A stretch of 64,000 bases of DNA from the NCBI GenBank assembly GCA_035772405.1, contig JAYKKM010000153.1, positions 1-64,000 of the forward strand. The letters run 5' to 3'. Positions 1 to 11,544 of the stretch are shown here, piece after piece. The translations under genes and the position numbers were made by a program. Origin of the DNA: Chrysogorgia sp. JL179-B06. Taxonomy: Eukaryota; Cnidaria; Anthozoa; Scleralcyonacea; Chrysogorgiidae. A model generated the notes under the pieces. That model had not been told where the DNA came from. It made no database searches and saw nothing but the letters and a program-made list of their open reading frames with translations. How positions within the stretch are numbered: position 1 is the stretch's first letter; each line of letters opens with the position of its first letter.

Positions 1-3000
1 CAAGGTCGCCCTGAGAAGTTTTGAAGAAACTGAGAAATCTGTCTTCAGAGTCGCAACCAGGAGGACACTGTTATGAACAGTTATCGTTTGGTTATGGATG
101 TGGAAAGACCCGGTCACAAACGAGCCGAAGTGTCGTGTCCAAAAAGAATCCAGCTGCGAAGCGATGGTGTGATAGTATGCAGGAACAACTCCCCACCGAG
201 ACCAGAGCAATGCCGCAGGAAAAGAACCACCAAGCAAAGTCCGTAAGTGATAATAAAGAGGACAATATGCAAGAAGAATAAGACAATCTTTTTATATTTA
301 AAGTTGGTACTAGTAATCTAACTTAGTGATTGTAAAAGTAGATGGTTTTTAACCTTGTAGATTTGTGGGCAAACCACGCAATATAATGCATGATATCTCC
401 ACTCGAAAATTTATAAGGTTTGATAAGCAATTTAACCCCAACAATCATTATATAGAGCTAGCCGATGGTAGATAAGGACTCAAGAATGTTGCTTTGAAGA
501 GAGGTGAATGCACGTGTCCCAGACTCTCGGGATGTTGATGTAAATGTCCGTCAGCGCAATTCTTACCAATACTTTGGTATGTACCGAACTCTTATACCCA
601 AGAATATATTACTCTGTTCAGGCTGCTACTAGTAAAAGGTGCTTCATGTGTGGTTTTTCTTCTAATGATCGCCAAGAACCTCCTTTACCCTGATGGGCAC
701 TGAGTTTAAGATAGAAAAGTGTGGTAAATTATACTATCTAAAGAAGGTTCTTTCTTTCTGGTATGGCCAAACAAAACAAGTGGAGACTAAGTCATTGAAG
801 GAATGGCCATGAGATTTTGGGCCACTGTAATTTGAAAGATGTTATTGCATTGGAAGGTGTTGTAGATGGGTATGAAAGTTGTTGATAAGAGTCAATTTGA
901 TTGTGATGTTTGTGTCAAGGGAAAAATGACTCAAACTAGAAAGAGAGAAACCAGAACAGGCGAGCAGGTAAGATTCTGACAGTTAGTACACTGTGATCTA
1001 GCAGGCCCCATTCAGCCTGCAACAAAGGAAGGTTTTTCAAATATGCTATTTTCATTCACTGCGATGATTTTTCAGGTAATATATTATGCATTTAACTTCA
1101 TGAAGACAGAAAAGTGACACTTTGAATGGCCAACTTGAAAATTTTTTGGCCCGACTCAGCCCCCGTATGGTAAAAGTAAAACGTTTCAGAAGCGACAATG
1201 GTACCCTAGAATTCACTTCTGAGCCCTTCCAAAATCTTTCTCTTAAAGCATAGCATAAAGCAAACGAAAAATCAAGCACCATCAACTCACACCCATCAAA
1301 ATGGAACAGCTGAGCGGGGGTGGAGATCAATCTTTGAGATGGCCCAAGGTGTTTACTTATTCAGGCTGATTTGCCCAAAGAATCTTTGGCCATATGCAAT
1401 GCCATGTGTGCTGTGTACATTAGGAACAGGTGCTATAACGATGCGACTTAAGAAAACCCCCATATGAGGCATTGGACAGGGCATAAACCCAATTTAGACA
1501 ATATGCACACTTTTGGAACAGATCTGTTTTTGGCATATGTACAACAGAGAAGAAAAAGCTCGATGATAGAGCAAAAAAGGGGATCTTTTGTTTGGGCTAA
1601 CGATAAAGGCAGCCCCAGCCTAACCTAAGTTTATTATTGTGATTCCGGTGTAATCAAGAAGTCCTCGCTGTGTACGATTCACGAGACAAATTTGAGACAG
1701 ACAAGATGAATGCAGACTGCATCCCTGTATTTTCGTGATGTAACTTGCCAAACTGAACCCCAAACAATGGTGGGAGATTGGAGCAAGGAGAAACCGGGAG
1801 CCCAACAAAAGAACCCGGGGGGCCAATGCACATGGAAACCAGTAGGTGATTCTAATACCCTAGTGCTATTCCAAGTCAAAAAGAGGATGTGCACACGTTC
1901 AACAGAATCGGTATCACTGGTCGAGCAAGAGATAAGCCAAATTATCTAGGGTATGCAGACAATAATAGTGTTTGATCTGAAAATGACACCTGTGGGTTAT
2001 ACATTTGGATTATTGGTTATATACCTGTCTGATGTCCCTGATACTTACCAACAAGCAAATCTCTTCAACCCGATTCCACAAAATGGCAGACAGCCATGGA
2101 AGAAGAGATGCAAGCACTAAGAGAGAATATAACATTCGAGCTCACTTTCTCTGCCTGAAGGCAGAAAAGTAGTGGGGGAAGATGGGTCCTATGCTCTGTA
2201 AACAAGGCCCAAATGGGCGAAGAGAAACATAAAAGCTTCGCTTGTAAGCTAAAGGTACTCACACAGTTGTCAGAAATAGACTATCATGAAACAAGCTGCT
2301 CCCCCCACAGCCCCACGTAGCGTCTATCAGGACCCTAATTGGCAATTGGGCAGTGCAGTACAATTTGACTATACAATCAAATGGATGTGAAGTCTGCGGT
2401 ATTTAAATGCGCCTTTTGATTGCAACATATTTGTAGAGGCAACCTTGAAGGTTTTGGCATAGTTAAGTAAGATGGTAAACATCAAGTGTATACAGCTTAA
2501 GAAATCATTAATGGTTTTAGGCTTTCAGCTAATGGTCCATTGGTTTCATGGAAAAGTCGGAAGCAGCCAACAGTCGCGTTATCGACATGCGAAGCAAGAG
2601 TACTAATGTCCCTTGCTGCCGCTGTCCAGGAGGCGAAATTCCTTTTTTCAGTTTGTTGGAGAGCATTCTAGATGCTTCCAGAAATTGTGTTTTAGGGTCT
2701 GTGATACTTTGGGTATTGTGACAAACCAAGGTGGCACAAGCTCTTAGCTAAGAATCCCAGTACTACACCAGAGATGCGAAACATATAGATACATAAGATA
2801 TCAGCTTTGTAAGATCTGAAATTCAAAAAGAATTTTTACATAGGTAGTTTATGTTACTTTCAAAGGACAAATTTGGCTAGATATATTCACCAAGCCAATT
2901 ACCAGGGACCAAGAATCAAAAACATTTGGTGTCCACTTATTCTTGGAAAGGTAAATTTTAAGTTTTAAAGTTAAAAATTATATGCGTTAACATTATATGT

Positions 3001-3011
3001 TTAAGTGGGGG
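1..3011 (+). mobile_element. Degenerate Ty1/Copia LTR retrotransposon (gag-pol relic)
   Basis: Broken reading frames carry the Copia domain order. A zinc-knuckle-like CGK motif lies near 105-125. An integrase-type DVCVKGKM segment is at about 912-940. Integrase core pieces follow: HCDLAGPI at about 989-1012, RSDNGTLEF at about 1185-1212 and an HQNG-like segment near 1290. Reverse transcriptase pieces are AMEEEMQAL (about 2090) then LPEGRKVVGGRW (about 2153), and MDVKSA with LNAPFDCNIFVE (2380-2445). The stretch that should hold the YVDD box is missing just after 2460. An RNase H tail with SRKQPTV and LSTCEA runs from about 2545 into the 3' end. Frameshifts, stops and deletions occur throughout, so it cannot make protein. 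The 5' LTR and most of gag are outside the window or lost. Confidence 0.85.
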
Positions 3012-3199
3012 TGTTAAGCTGTACACATACTAATGACGTAATTATATTGTGCGTCCACGTGATATTGGAGCTTTGACTCCTCATTGTACTATTCTTCTCT
3101 ACACGCTGTTGTTGTAAGAATAAACATGTTCTAAATAAAACCTTTTTTATCAATCCTTCCTCGTTGTTTATTCCATCCGTCATGACTAACGTCCTAACA
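3012..3199 (+). repeat. 3' LTR of the Copia element
   Basis: A 188-bp block begins TGTTAAG directly after a purine tract (AAGTGGGGG, polypurine-tract-like) and ends CCTAACA, giving the TGTTA...TAACA inverted ends usual for LTRs. It contains AATAAA-type signals near 3120-3140. Position and polarity fit the upstream RNase H remnant. No second LTR is in the window to compare with. Confidence 0.7.
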
Positions 3200-3305
3200 A
3201 TGGTGATGATGGTGGTGATGATTGGTGGTGATGATGGTGATGGTAGATAATGATGATGATGGTGATTGGTAATGATGATGGTGATGATGATGGTGATGAT
3301 GATGG

Positions 3306-3372
<67 letters not shown>

Positions 3373-4016
3373 GGTGATGATGATGATGGTGATGATGATG
3401 GTGGTGATGATGGTGATGATGACGATGACAATGATGATGGTGATTGATGATGGGTGATGATGGTGATGATGATGGTGATGATGATGGTGGTGATGATGGT
3501 GATGATGATGATGATGGTGATGATGGTGGTGATGGTAATGATGATGGTGATGATGATGGTGATGATGATGGTGATAATGATGATGGTGATAATGATGATG
3601 ATAATAATGATGTTGATAATGGTGATGATGGTGATGATCATGGTGCTGATGGTGATGATGATGGTAATGATGATGGTAATGAGGATGGTGACGATGGTGA
3701 TGATGATGGTGATGATGATGATGATGATTGATGATGATGGTGATAATGATGACAATGATGGTGATGATTATTTAGAAATTAATGATGTGATGATGTGATG
3801 ATGATGTGATGATGATGGTGTTGAAATGGTGGTGATGATGGTGATGATGATGATGGTGATAATGATGATGACAATGATGATGACAATGGTGATAATGATG
3901 ATTATGGTTATAATGATGATGATAATGATGATGGTGATGATGATAATAGTGATAATGATGATGATGGTGATAATGATGATGATGGTGATAATGGTGATAT
4001 TGATGATGATGATATA
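3200..4016. repeat. GAT/GGT trinucleotide array, about 0.8 kb
   Basis: Almost uninterrupted GATGATGGT-type triplets, purine-rich on the plus strand, starting at the last base of the Copia LTR and becoming more degenerate (GATAAT, GATGTGAT) after 3770. Long open frames here (poly-Asp or poly-Met on plus; poly-His, poly-Ser or poly-Ile on minus) are by-products of the repeat. Confidence 0.95.
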
Positions 4017-4033
4017 TCAATGATGGTACTTAC

Positions 4034-4213
4034 CATTTCGTGAAGGGGGAACTTCATCACTGACTCCTTGTTGTGAAACAGACGGCCGCTCGCATTGGCG
4101 TGACGAGGTGGTTGGAGGAGTCCAGTTTTGCTGATAGTTGGATGTCGTTTTTCTTAATCCAGCTGCTTCTGTTAATTTTGCCAGCTCTTCCCTCCATGTT
4201 TGAGTAATTGGAA
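4034..4213 (-). CDS. Candidate internal exon, phase 1-1, unknown protein
   Basis: A 180-bp minus-strand segment is bounded by TTATCAAG acceptor and GTAAGTACC donor sequence. It begins and ends in phase 1, so it could be added or skipped without a frameshift, like the gene 1 exons. It encodes about 60 hydrophilic residues with a short helical, charged start (TQTWREELAKLTEAAG) and a Ser/Pro/Gln-rich remainder. No family recognised. It may belong to the same gene as the exon at 7001-7246. Confidence 0.35.
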
Positions 4214-4848
4214 CTTGATAATAAGAAATAACAACACAGTATGAAAATAACTGTAACATTAATATGTTAATCATATGTATTCATAAGAACCAAACCATAT
4301 TACAGTAAGCAAATCAATAACTATGAGAACATCTACCTTTGGACTGTCCGACACTCTTACTTAGGCTGTGTCTATGGGGGTGATGATTGGTCCCACCATC
4401 TAACAAATACCAGATGTCTTGCAGTGGCATAAACAGAGGTAGATGGGTCCCTTATATATGTCTTGGGTCCCATGAAGGCTCGACTATAGTTTCTATATTA
4501 TCACTATACAGTACAAATATGTTAAACAATCGTGAATACCTAGACAACTATATGTTTCTTCCTCCTTGAGTTAACGTTGGCAAATCAGTAAATCAGCTCA
4601 TTCTTATCAACTGAAAGTCCTAACCCCCACCTAACAAATTTTCTAACCCCCCACCTAACAAGTTTTTCTAACCCTAACCCCCTGGCTGTGTTTTCACGTC
4701 ATCCGCAGGTCCCACCACGATCCACTCCCCTTAATGTAGAATAGTGAGACAGACTATTAAGCATGTGGGATTAGAAATTGACTGTTAGATGCATGCACTC
4801 AGTAATGTGTTAGCAATCCCACATCTAGTGAGCAGGTACGATGGCAAT
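4214..4848. other. No gene seen; short C-rich repeats
   Basis: Unique-looking AT-rich sequence. Around 4618-4685 there are tandem CTAACCCCCCACCTAACA-like motifs. No splice-bounded open frame was found. Confidence 0.6.
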
Positions 4849-5032
4849 CTATTTGCTCGTCAATATCTTGTATTTGCTCGCCAATGCCTTGTATTTGCTC
4901 GTCAATGCCTCATTGTATTTGCTCGTCAATGCCTTGTATTTGCTCGTGAATGTCTTGTATTTGCTCGTTAATGTCTTGTATTTGCTCATCAATGTCTTGT
5001 ATTTGCTTCTCAATGTCTTGTATTTGCTTGTA
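4849..5032. repeat. 21-bp minisatellite, about 9 copies
   Basis: Direct repeats of a 21-bp unit approximating TTGTATTTGCTCGTCAATGCC. Later units diverge in the GCTCGTC part. The unit is a multiple of three, so it leaves open frames on the plus strand, but nothing suggests translation. Confidence 0.9.
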
Positions 5033-5934
5033 GACCACTAGCTACCTTGTATGAATACGTACTAGAAGTAAATATGGGAAATTCCTGGGGGAGAAGTAAA
5101 TGGCCAATTCACCCATTTTGACCGCTTCTTGTTAAGAAGTTTTCTAATTTGCATTCGCTTTTACTCAACGATTGTTCGCATTGTTTTGCAATTAGTAGAG
5201 AATCGATTTTTTGTTTACCATGTTGGTAAGTTATGTATCAGTCAAATCCAACTATGTCCACAATCCACCCCCAAACCCCCCCCGGATACCTTTGGGCATT
5301 GATCAATCCCCGGGGTGGGGAATTTGAACCCAAACCTTTGCTTGGGGGTCTGGCATAAGATAATATAGTAATCTGAGCCTTGTTCCCTTTTGGCCAACAC
5401 CAAAAGGCATTGGGGGGGGGGGGGGGCAGGTGCAATTGAGTTGCCTAGCATTGCTACAGCCTACAAAACGTGTTGTTGTTTGAGTGTGATTCCGATCATG
5501 GAGGAGTTTAAAGGTGCCGTCCAGTCCGTTCTGCACATGTCCACATTTCTGTTTACATCGTTTGTTTACATTGCGTTATATAAACATTGAACATGAAGTA
5601 TTGCGGATTTGTTTTCCACGCTTGGCTGAACAGCCAAAAAGCGTGTTATAAGAAGCTGTTCTGTTCTTAAATGTGGATAATATATTTAACTACCACTCGT
5701 GCCATCGCCACCTTTGACGAATACTCGCTTGCAAACTGTCGCAAATCTAGTCCGTTGAAGTTTGTTGACATATGGAGTCCCCACATTTGAAATATCACAC
5801 ATGCGCAGAACGGACTCAACAGTAGACAAATTTAGCAGAATGACATACAGTACCTAGGTAAAGGGTTAATACCTGCCTTGTAAATAGTATTTATATAATA
5901 ATTTGGTATTTGAAAACACTAAAATTGCGAGTAA
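5033..5934. other. No gene seen; G/C-rich repeat-like block and poly-G
   Basis: 5230-5440 is unusually G/C-rich, with runs of C (5273-5283) and a G run near 5411-5426. Open frames there conflict on both strands and look composition-driven. The rest is ordinary AT-rich sequence. Confidence 0.5.
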
Positions 5935-6065
5935 GGTCACAGTGCTCTAGAAGAAGGTCTGTGATTGGTTAGAAGCTTTCTGTGATTGGTTAGGATCTCC
6001 TGTGAGATGGGGAAATGAGTCGTAATTTTAACCAATGACAATCGACGTTCTAGAGCACTGCGACC
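5935..6065. repeat. Small foldback (MITE-like) element
   Basis: GGTCACAGTGCTCTAGAA at the left is matched by TTCTAGAGCACTGCGACC at the right, 131 bp end to end. The interior carries a duplicated CTGTGATTGGTTA motif. Confidence 0.6.
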
Positions 6066-6315
6066 TGACCCAAAATTGCTGTTATTGCTATCATGTTTCC
6101 CCCAGGGCCGACTGCCACAGATTTTTTGCCGCGAAGTAAGAGCCGATTTATAGTTGACAAAATAGTCGTGCCCTTTCTCAATATCAGTTTTAGGGTTTGG
6201 GTTAGGATTTGTTTGACAGAGACCAGTGTTAAGTTGTATGCCCCACATTCGGCCTTCGATTCAGCTGCTGTTAATGTTTCGAAGCTTCTTGGGACGTGTA
6301 CCCCCTGAGGGGGTG

Positions 6316-6420
6316 GCCTCGTTCTTTAGAAAATCCCGTTTATTTTTGTCCTGGAATTGTCCAGTTTATGAGCGAAACCTATTAGAGATAAAATAAACGG
6401 GATTTTTACAAGAACGAGGC
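6316..6420. repeat. Foldback MITE, 105 bp
   Basis: About 28-bp terminal inverted repeats: GCCTCGTTCTTTAGAAAATC near the left end and GATTTTTACAAGAACGAGGC at the right end. Confidence 0.75.
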
Positions 6421-7000
6421 AGTTCTATTACTCTATACAGTGCTAACTAACATTTTTAATACTCATGCAAATTTCTGTGTTCGGTACACGAAGTAAGCGG
6501 AGGCTATATTAATCTTTCTCTGGCATAACGAAAGATAATAGTCTTCCTTACGGGATTTACGGCTTTAGTTTGCAACCGAATTAATTCAATAACAACAGGG
6601 AGACGGTAAATAGTATCTGAGCGCAAACATGCCTAACATTACAAAGCATTTTAAGACTATAAACCGTGGTCAGACTGAGTTAATAAAAGATCAGTGTAAA
6701 CATTAAGTCGCAAACCAAAGAATACGACCAAGACACGAGTTTCGGATTTTATTGCTTTAAGAATTAGTAAAACCGTTAAGAGTTTAAGCTTCGGAAGCGT
6801 TTAAACGCGAGGAAATTACTCAAATTTCAGGCAAAAAGAAGCATGGAGCTCGCGATGATCGCCCGTTTCCAGGCGACGATTAAAAAGTCTGTTATTGTAC
6901 ACCAGCTAGAACCAGAAGTTTATAAGTTTATTGACTATGACTCTCTCACGCAAAGCGAACATAGTTCTGGCCAAACAAAAGTACAGTAAAATCTACGTAC
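6421..7000. other. No confident gene; one short open frame
   Basis: A plus-strand ATG frame at 6843-6989 encodes 48 residues beginning MELAMIARFQATIKKS. It is not AT-biased and might be a small exon, but it has no recognised domain. Nothing else stands out. Confidence 0.3.
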
Positions 7001-7246
7001 CTAAGCCAATTCTGGGACAGCTTTCCTCCTTGCACGCGACAAAGTACTGAGAGTTCAAAGGAACGCGAAGACCTCTTGTCCGCGGGTCGTCAGTTGGTAT
7101 GGTAGGCGTTTGAACGAGAAACCTTCCCGGGTCTTCGTGGGAGTTGTTGTCGATAACAGTACAACACGGGTACGTCCAGGAGGCCTTTGAGATGAATAAC
7201 TCTCTTTGGGTGAGGTCAGAGCTGAAGGCGTTTGGGGAACGACTGA
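7001..7246 (-). CDS. Candidate internal exon, phase 1-1, cysteine-containing
   Basis: A 246-bp (82-codon) minus-strand open segment follows a TTTTGCCATTTGCTAG acceptor and ends at a GTACGT donor, both in phase 1. It encodes four cysteines (YPCC, then VACKEESC near the end) and an acidic central part (NNSHEDPGRF). Base composition is richer in G+C than the flanks, as expected for coding sequence. The phase matches the exon at 4034-4213 downstream on the same strand, so they could be modules of one secreted or extracellular protein. Family not recognised; a GC-rich non-coding stretch remains possible. Confidence 0.35.
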
Positions 7247-7500
7247 CTAGCAAATGGCAAAATATTGTTTGTGTTCTTTGCTTGGTATCAATTTACAGGT
7301 TCTAATTGGTTCTTGGTTACTATGACATTTGTTCCAACTTGAGTTGTAAACAACAGCAAAATTGCCATCAAAATCTCATGAGTTCATTTTTTACTTTTTA
7401 GCCGTAGAAAGAGTTTTGATGAACATTCATGTACCTATACCTATATTGCTTCAGGTTAATTCTGAGTCTTTACTGCGATATTATTGCCAAATTAGCTGAT

Positions 7501-7953
7501 AAGGCCAATTAAAAAAAATATTCTGTTTTTCATCGCCGCCCGGAAATTAATTTTTTTTAATATTAAATCGGTAATTGGTCGGAAGACTTCGGAAACCGAA
7601 CATTGGCGGCCATGTTTTGTAAATAGGCATGATAGTTAGCCAACAATGCCCTTCGTTACTCATGTTTTTTCGCAACGTCGTGCCAGCAGAGTACCGATCT
7701 ATCAATATAATAGAGCTTTGATAGATCTTTGATAGATTGCTGTGACTATTTCGTGCACAAAGGGACCACAAACGAAGTGTATGAATTTCATACTATGAAA
7801 TGAAAACAGCCTTTAACCCGCTTTTTTAATAAAAGCGAAATAGGCTACTTACGCTATTAATAAAAAAATAAAAAATAAAATAAAAAACCGCCCGCCCGCC
7901 CCACTTTTTTCAAAAAAAATGATGAAAAACAGAAATATTTTTTTAATTGGCCT
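7501..7953. repeat. Foldback element, about 450 bp
   Basis: Terminal inverted repeats of roughly 40 bp: AGGCCAATTAAAAAAA with TTCTGTTTTTCATC on the left, mirrored by GATGAAAAACAGAAA and TTTTTTTAATTGGCCT on the right. A C-rich patch (CCGCCCGCCC) sits inside the right arm. No coding capacity. Confidence 0.75.
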
Positions 7954-8049
7954 AATCAGTTCATCTAAAAAAGCAAAATTTTCTCTATCTAACCAATATT
8001 ATAGAAACAAAGAAATCAATTATTAATTATTGCCATTAAAAATTTCCAT

Positions 8050-8180
8050 ACAAAATGGGTCAAAAGCATGCATTTTGTACGAGTATCTTGACTGTTCTTC
8101 AATGCCATTGTAGCTATAGTTATAAACTCTGAGCTCAAAACGTCAGTATTTCGTCACTAAAAATCTTGGCAGCACTGTCG
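8050..8180 (+). repeat. Decayed PLE-like hammerhead repeat, copy a
   Basis: Shares GTCAAAAGCATGCATTTTGT and CGTCAGTATTTCGTC...AATCTTGGCAG with 9708-9850 and with the better-preserved copies at 13139-13304 and 32831-33110. The GAAA of the hammerhead core is changed (CTCAAAACGTC) and the upstream CUGAUGA box is absent, so this is a dead relic. Confidence 0.55.
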
Positions 8181-8463
8181 TCTTGTGAATGTAAACCAAC
8201 TGGCCGGGCCCGGCCTTTTGCGTTCGAGCCGAGTTTTCGGCCGGGGGTTAGGGTAACCTGCGATCAGGCCCTCTCCAAAAAACGTAATGAGGGCCTGATA
8301 CAAATGCTATTCAAACCGCATGTATTCATACCAAATTTTGGTATTTTTCTGTGATTGGTCAGAATACAATGAGAATCAAATAGCGTGTTTTGATTGGTTT
8401 TCATTAATTAAATAAACTTCCGGTTTCTTCCTGATGGCGTCGGTAAATAATTTTTAAATAAAT

Positions 8464-8720
8464 AATCAATTTGACTTAACTCATGTTCAATCACTTATAC
8501 CAGAACAACAAGATTACATAAGAAGACTAATCTGTTGTGGTGAAGACGTTCTGACGGTTTTACCCACTGGTTTTGGGAAAAGCCTTATATACCAGCTTAT
8601 TCCGAAGATGTACGAAAATTTGCAGTGCCGGCGTTTACTCGGGTTACTGATTTCTGTAATCTTATCAGGCACTGAAGGCGTTGTGCAGCGATCGTTTAAA
8701 GAAGTGGAAAAGTTTTAGAA
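8464..8720 (+). pseudogene. RecQ-like helicase N-terminal fragment
   Basis: An open frame runs to a stop at 8718-8720. It includes the Walker A motif LPTGFGKSLIYQL (8558-8596), preceded by EQQDYIRRLICCGEDVLTV, the usual arrangement at the start of a RecQ-family helicase domain. After about 8610 the sequence no longer looks like helicase (no motif Ia or DEAH box). It then merges into a dispersed repeat also found near 60745. Probably a fragment carried by a mobile element or a broken gene copy; a true first exon cannot be excluded. Confidence 0.55.
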
Positions 8721-8737
8721 GCAATGTAGTTGCATGA

Positions 8738-9390
8738 TTGATAAGGGGACGAAGAAAAATCACGCAGACGAAATTTAATGTAAACACTAAACACGGCAAT
8801 GCTATTTTTCTAATATCTGTTCGATCATGGATAGTAAGTAGACTATTATTTACTATCCATGGTTCGATCACGGTTCGATTGAAGGTCTTCGTGTGTCAAA
8901 ACGTATATAAATATCAACGGCAAGATATACGAAACATATCTGTTACGAAATTACATCGGTTTAAAGCAATAAATCACCGGGTATAAAATGTCGAACAGAT
9001 CTCGAAGTCATGTCTTTTGATTTGGGTACTTTAATCGCTTACGCATTTTCTCATATAACATCTGATCTTCACATTTTAAGTAGACGAAACCTACAGCGTT
9101 CGATTCGCCAGATTCAAGTGATCATTTCGCTATAGAATTGATTTAAATCGGACAAAAGCACAACGTTTCATAATGATAAATATTACGGAGTTTCACGCGG
9201 CATAAATGTCAACACAGCATAATAATATTTCCCTGTTCTTCGGCTGTCCATTCCGTCTTATCATGATTGATCTCTCAACTGTGTATGATCTTGGATAGAA
9301 TCTTTGCAATGGTTTGCGGGTTTACATGTCTCGATATAAAACTTTTCCAACTGCGATTCATTGCCAATAAAACGAAAGTCCTAACCTCCG
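8738..9390. repeat. Dispersed repeat, copy 1 (partner at 60785-61435)
   Basis: Long stretches match the second copy, for example CACTAAACACGGCAATGCTA, TACGAAACATATCTGTTACG, and AGACGAAACCTACAGCGTTC followed by GATTCGCCAGATTCAAGTGA. This copy has an extra AT-rich palindrome (about 8826-8875). No coding region recognised. Confidence 0.8.
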
Positions 9391-9707
9391 GGGCTCCAGC
9401 GTATTTTGATTGGCTCGATTTAAATGGGTGTGTCAAAGGGAGGAAAGCCACTCAAACAACATTTGTATCAGGCGTTTCTTTTCTTCCCCTTCCTCCCTCC
9501 TTCCCCTCCCCCAAGAAACGCATGATCGCAGGTTAGGGTTAGGGTTGGTGTTGTGGATAGCTTCTATTTTGACCATTATCACCAAAATAACGGTGTTCTA
9601 GTAATGTCTGAAACCGTTGGGTCGACAGCTTGTTGGTTTACCTAGTAACTCTAAGTCAACTCGAGGTTAACTCGAAATAATAACTCGAACTCATGGATTA
9701 CCAGATA
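9391..9707. other. No gene seen
   Basis: Contains a pyrimidine-rich tract (9478-9512) and a short GGTTAGGGTTAGGGTT stretch at about 9531-9546. No supported feature. Confidence 0.5.
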
Positions 9708-9850
9708 CCGTCAAAAGCATGCATTTTGTACGAGTATATCTTGACTTACATGGCATTGTACTCCGCTCGAAACGTCAGTATTTCGTCGCTAAAAAATCTT
9801 GGCAGTTTACCACCTTTTCACTTTGCTATATATCCAAAAACACTGTTGTC
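9708..9850 (+). repeat. Decayed PLE-like hammerhead repeat, copy b
   Basis: Keeps CTCGAAACGTCAGTATTTCG and the flank CTTGGCAGTTTACCACCTTT that ends in CACTTTGCTATATA, as in the copies at 13 kb and 32.8 kb. The CUGAUGA box 5' of it is lost. Confidence 0.6.
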
Positions 9851-10017
9851 TTGTTCCCTTAAGCCTTACTAGATCATCCGCAAATTAATGTCAATGCAAT
9901 CTCAAGAAATGAGCGATTGAAAGTAAAGTTTCAATAATGTTTCAGTAATGAGTCATTTCGTCAACGTAAATGTAAAACAACTATTTTCAATCGCTCATTT
10001 CTTATTAGAACAACTAT

Positions 10018-10265
10018 AGGACTTGGAACTCTCTCCCTAAACACTTATTTAAACTTTAAAAAATTTAAGAAGTTACTATTTATAGACTATTTAATAATGC
10101 TCTATTATCCTGTTACAATGTTGACGATAGTCGAACTTGGAAAACTGTCTGCCTAAAGTGCAACACATCGCGAAGCCGCACTGAACCCATAACTTGCTGT
10201 TATTAGTTATTATTTTATTTTTGTAAGGGCCACTGTAATTGGTGTTTTATAAAATAAAACAAAAT
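10018..10265 (+). mobile_element. LINE 3' end (CR1/L2-like), decayed
   Basis: The plus frame reads RTWNSLPKHL followed, after two stops, by DDSRTWKTVCLKCNTSRS and a terminal ITCCY-stop at about 10206. This is the C-terminal tail style of some metazoan LINE ORF2 proteins. An AT-rich 3' UTR with polyadenylation-like AATAAAA follows near 10250. Confidence 0.55.
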
Positions 10266-11340
10266 AACTTTGGTTGTGCAACAGCATAGCCTAAAGACGA
10301 TGTTTTTATTGATCATATAAATGCGTGATGGCGCCGTGATATTTCAAGTATGTTTTTATTTATTTGTAATTTATCGGCAAAGAACACCATACCAATCCTG
10401 TCTTCCCATATCAGTGAATCCTGAGCCTGGATCAATGGACCATCCTCCCTGACTAAAACTCTCATTACATATATTAAACAATAACCATCTAATGTATATA
10501 GTTTAGATCTATATTTTAATTTTATTATAGGATGTTTTTTATTCATATTAATTAATGTAGTTAGAAAAATTGTAAAAATAGACTTTTTAGGATTTATTCG
10601 ATATTTAAGGTTTTACCATTGTAAGAGCATCGAGTTCTGTAGGATGCCCCAAATACTGTTTATTATTATTATTATTAATGTTCTTTGTCGAATGTTCTAT
10701 ATATATATTTCAAAAACTCATTAATATTCATTAACCAAATTGTCCAATCACGTTTCCGTATTTAGTCACGCGCAAGGCTTTTATACCTGATAAAAGCCAT
10801 GAATACTAATCAGCATGAAAATCATATAAAGTCTTTACGAACTTTATATAAAATTCCTGCTAATTTGCATTTCATACATCAATTCCCAATTTACCTCTAA
10901 TAGAAAATAAAAACCAGTACACTCCCTAGTGATTACAATCAATTGTTTTTGAAGCTATTTAAAACACTCGAACTCGCGTCTCATCATATCCAAAATGATC
11001 GCGCTGCGCGCTCGCATTTTAAATATGATAGAACGCTCCTTCTCGTGTTTTAAATACTATATATAACTGAACACGGACGGTGTAATTTGTGGAATAATAA
11101 TAATAATAATTACAGTTCTTGGCATTGCCACGCATTTCGCAAAGCCTCAATGCGTTTACAAGGTGAAATTACAATAAGTTAAAATACAACAAACTAAAAA
11201 TTATTCCGTACTACATGAATTAAAAAATAAGTCTTCAAACAGGATTTAAATTTGATATTAAACTGACTTTGAATTTCTAATTATATATTCTAATATTATA
11301 TAAACGTTTCCTGGAGTAGCATTGGTCTCACGAAGGAGCA
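10266..11340. other. AT-rich, no confident gene
   Basis: A minus-strand frame at 10313-10546 (about 77 aa) lacks any recognised domain. (TTA)n at 10661-10678 and (AAT)n at 11094-11110. An ATGATCGCGCTGCGCGC motif occurs at 10995. Confidence 0.4.
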
Positions 11341-11544
11341 GAAGAGGTTTCGATTTTGAGGATAGCCAGAGTAGCCAAGAAATCGCAGCTAGGATTAGAA
11401 ACCGTCCAATTGCCGTCGCAATTTGTTGCACATGTTGTTGAACTTCGAAACATGTTTTGGAGATTTATTATATTCCACCCCCAGCAGCGAAACACGTACC
11501 GAGGTTCAACGAATACCTTCCGATCCGACCACCCCCGACGACTC

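Noticed and set aside
3186..4023. Long open frames of poly-Asp, poly-Met, poly-His and poly-Ile/Ser
   Set aside because: All frames on both strands are open because the DNA is a GAT/GGT triplet array; no gene evidence.
5238..5590. Overlapping ORFs around the poly-G tract
   Set aside because: Open on conflicting strands because of G/C runs; no motif.
9531..9549. Telomere-like GGTTAGGGTTAGGGTT
   Set aside because: Only two to three units; similar short motifs occur at 28915 and 39093, so probably chance or ancient repeats.
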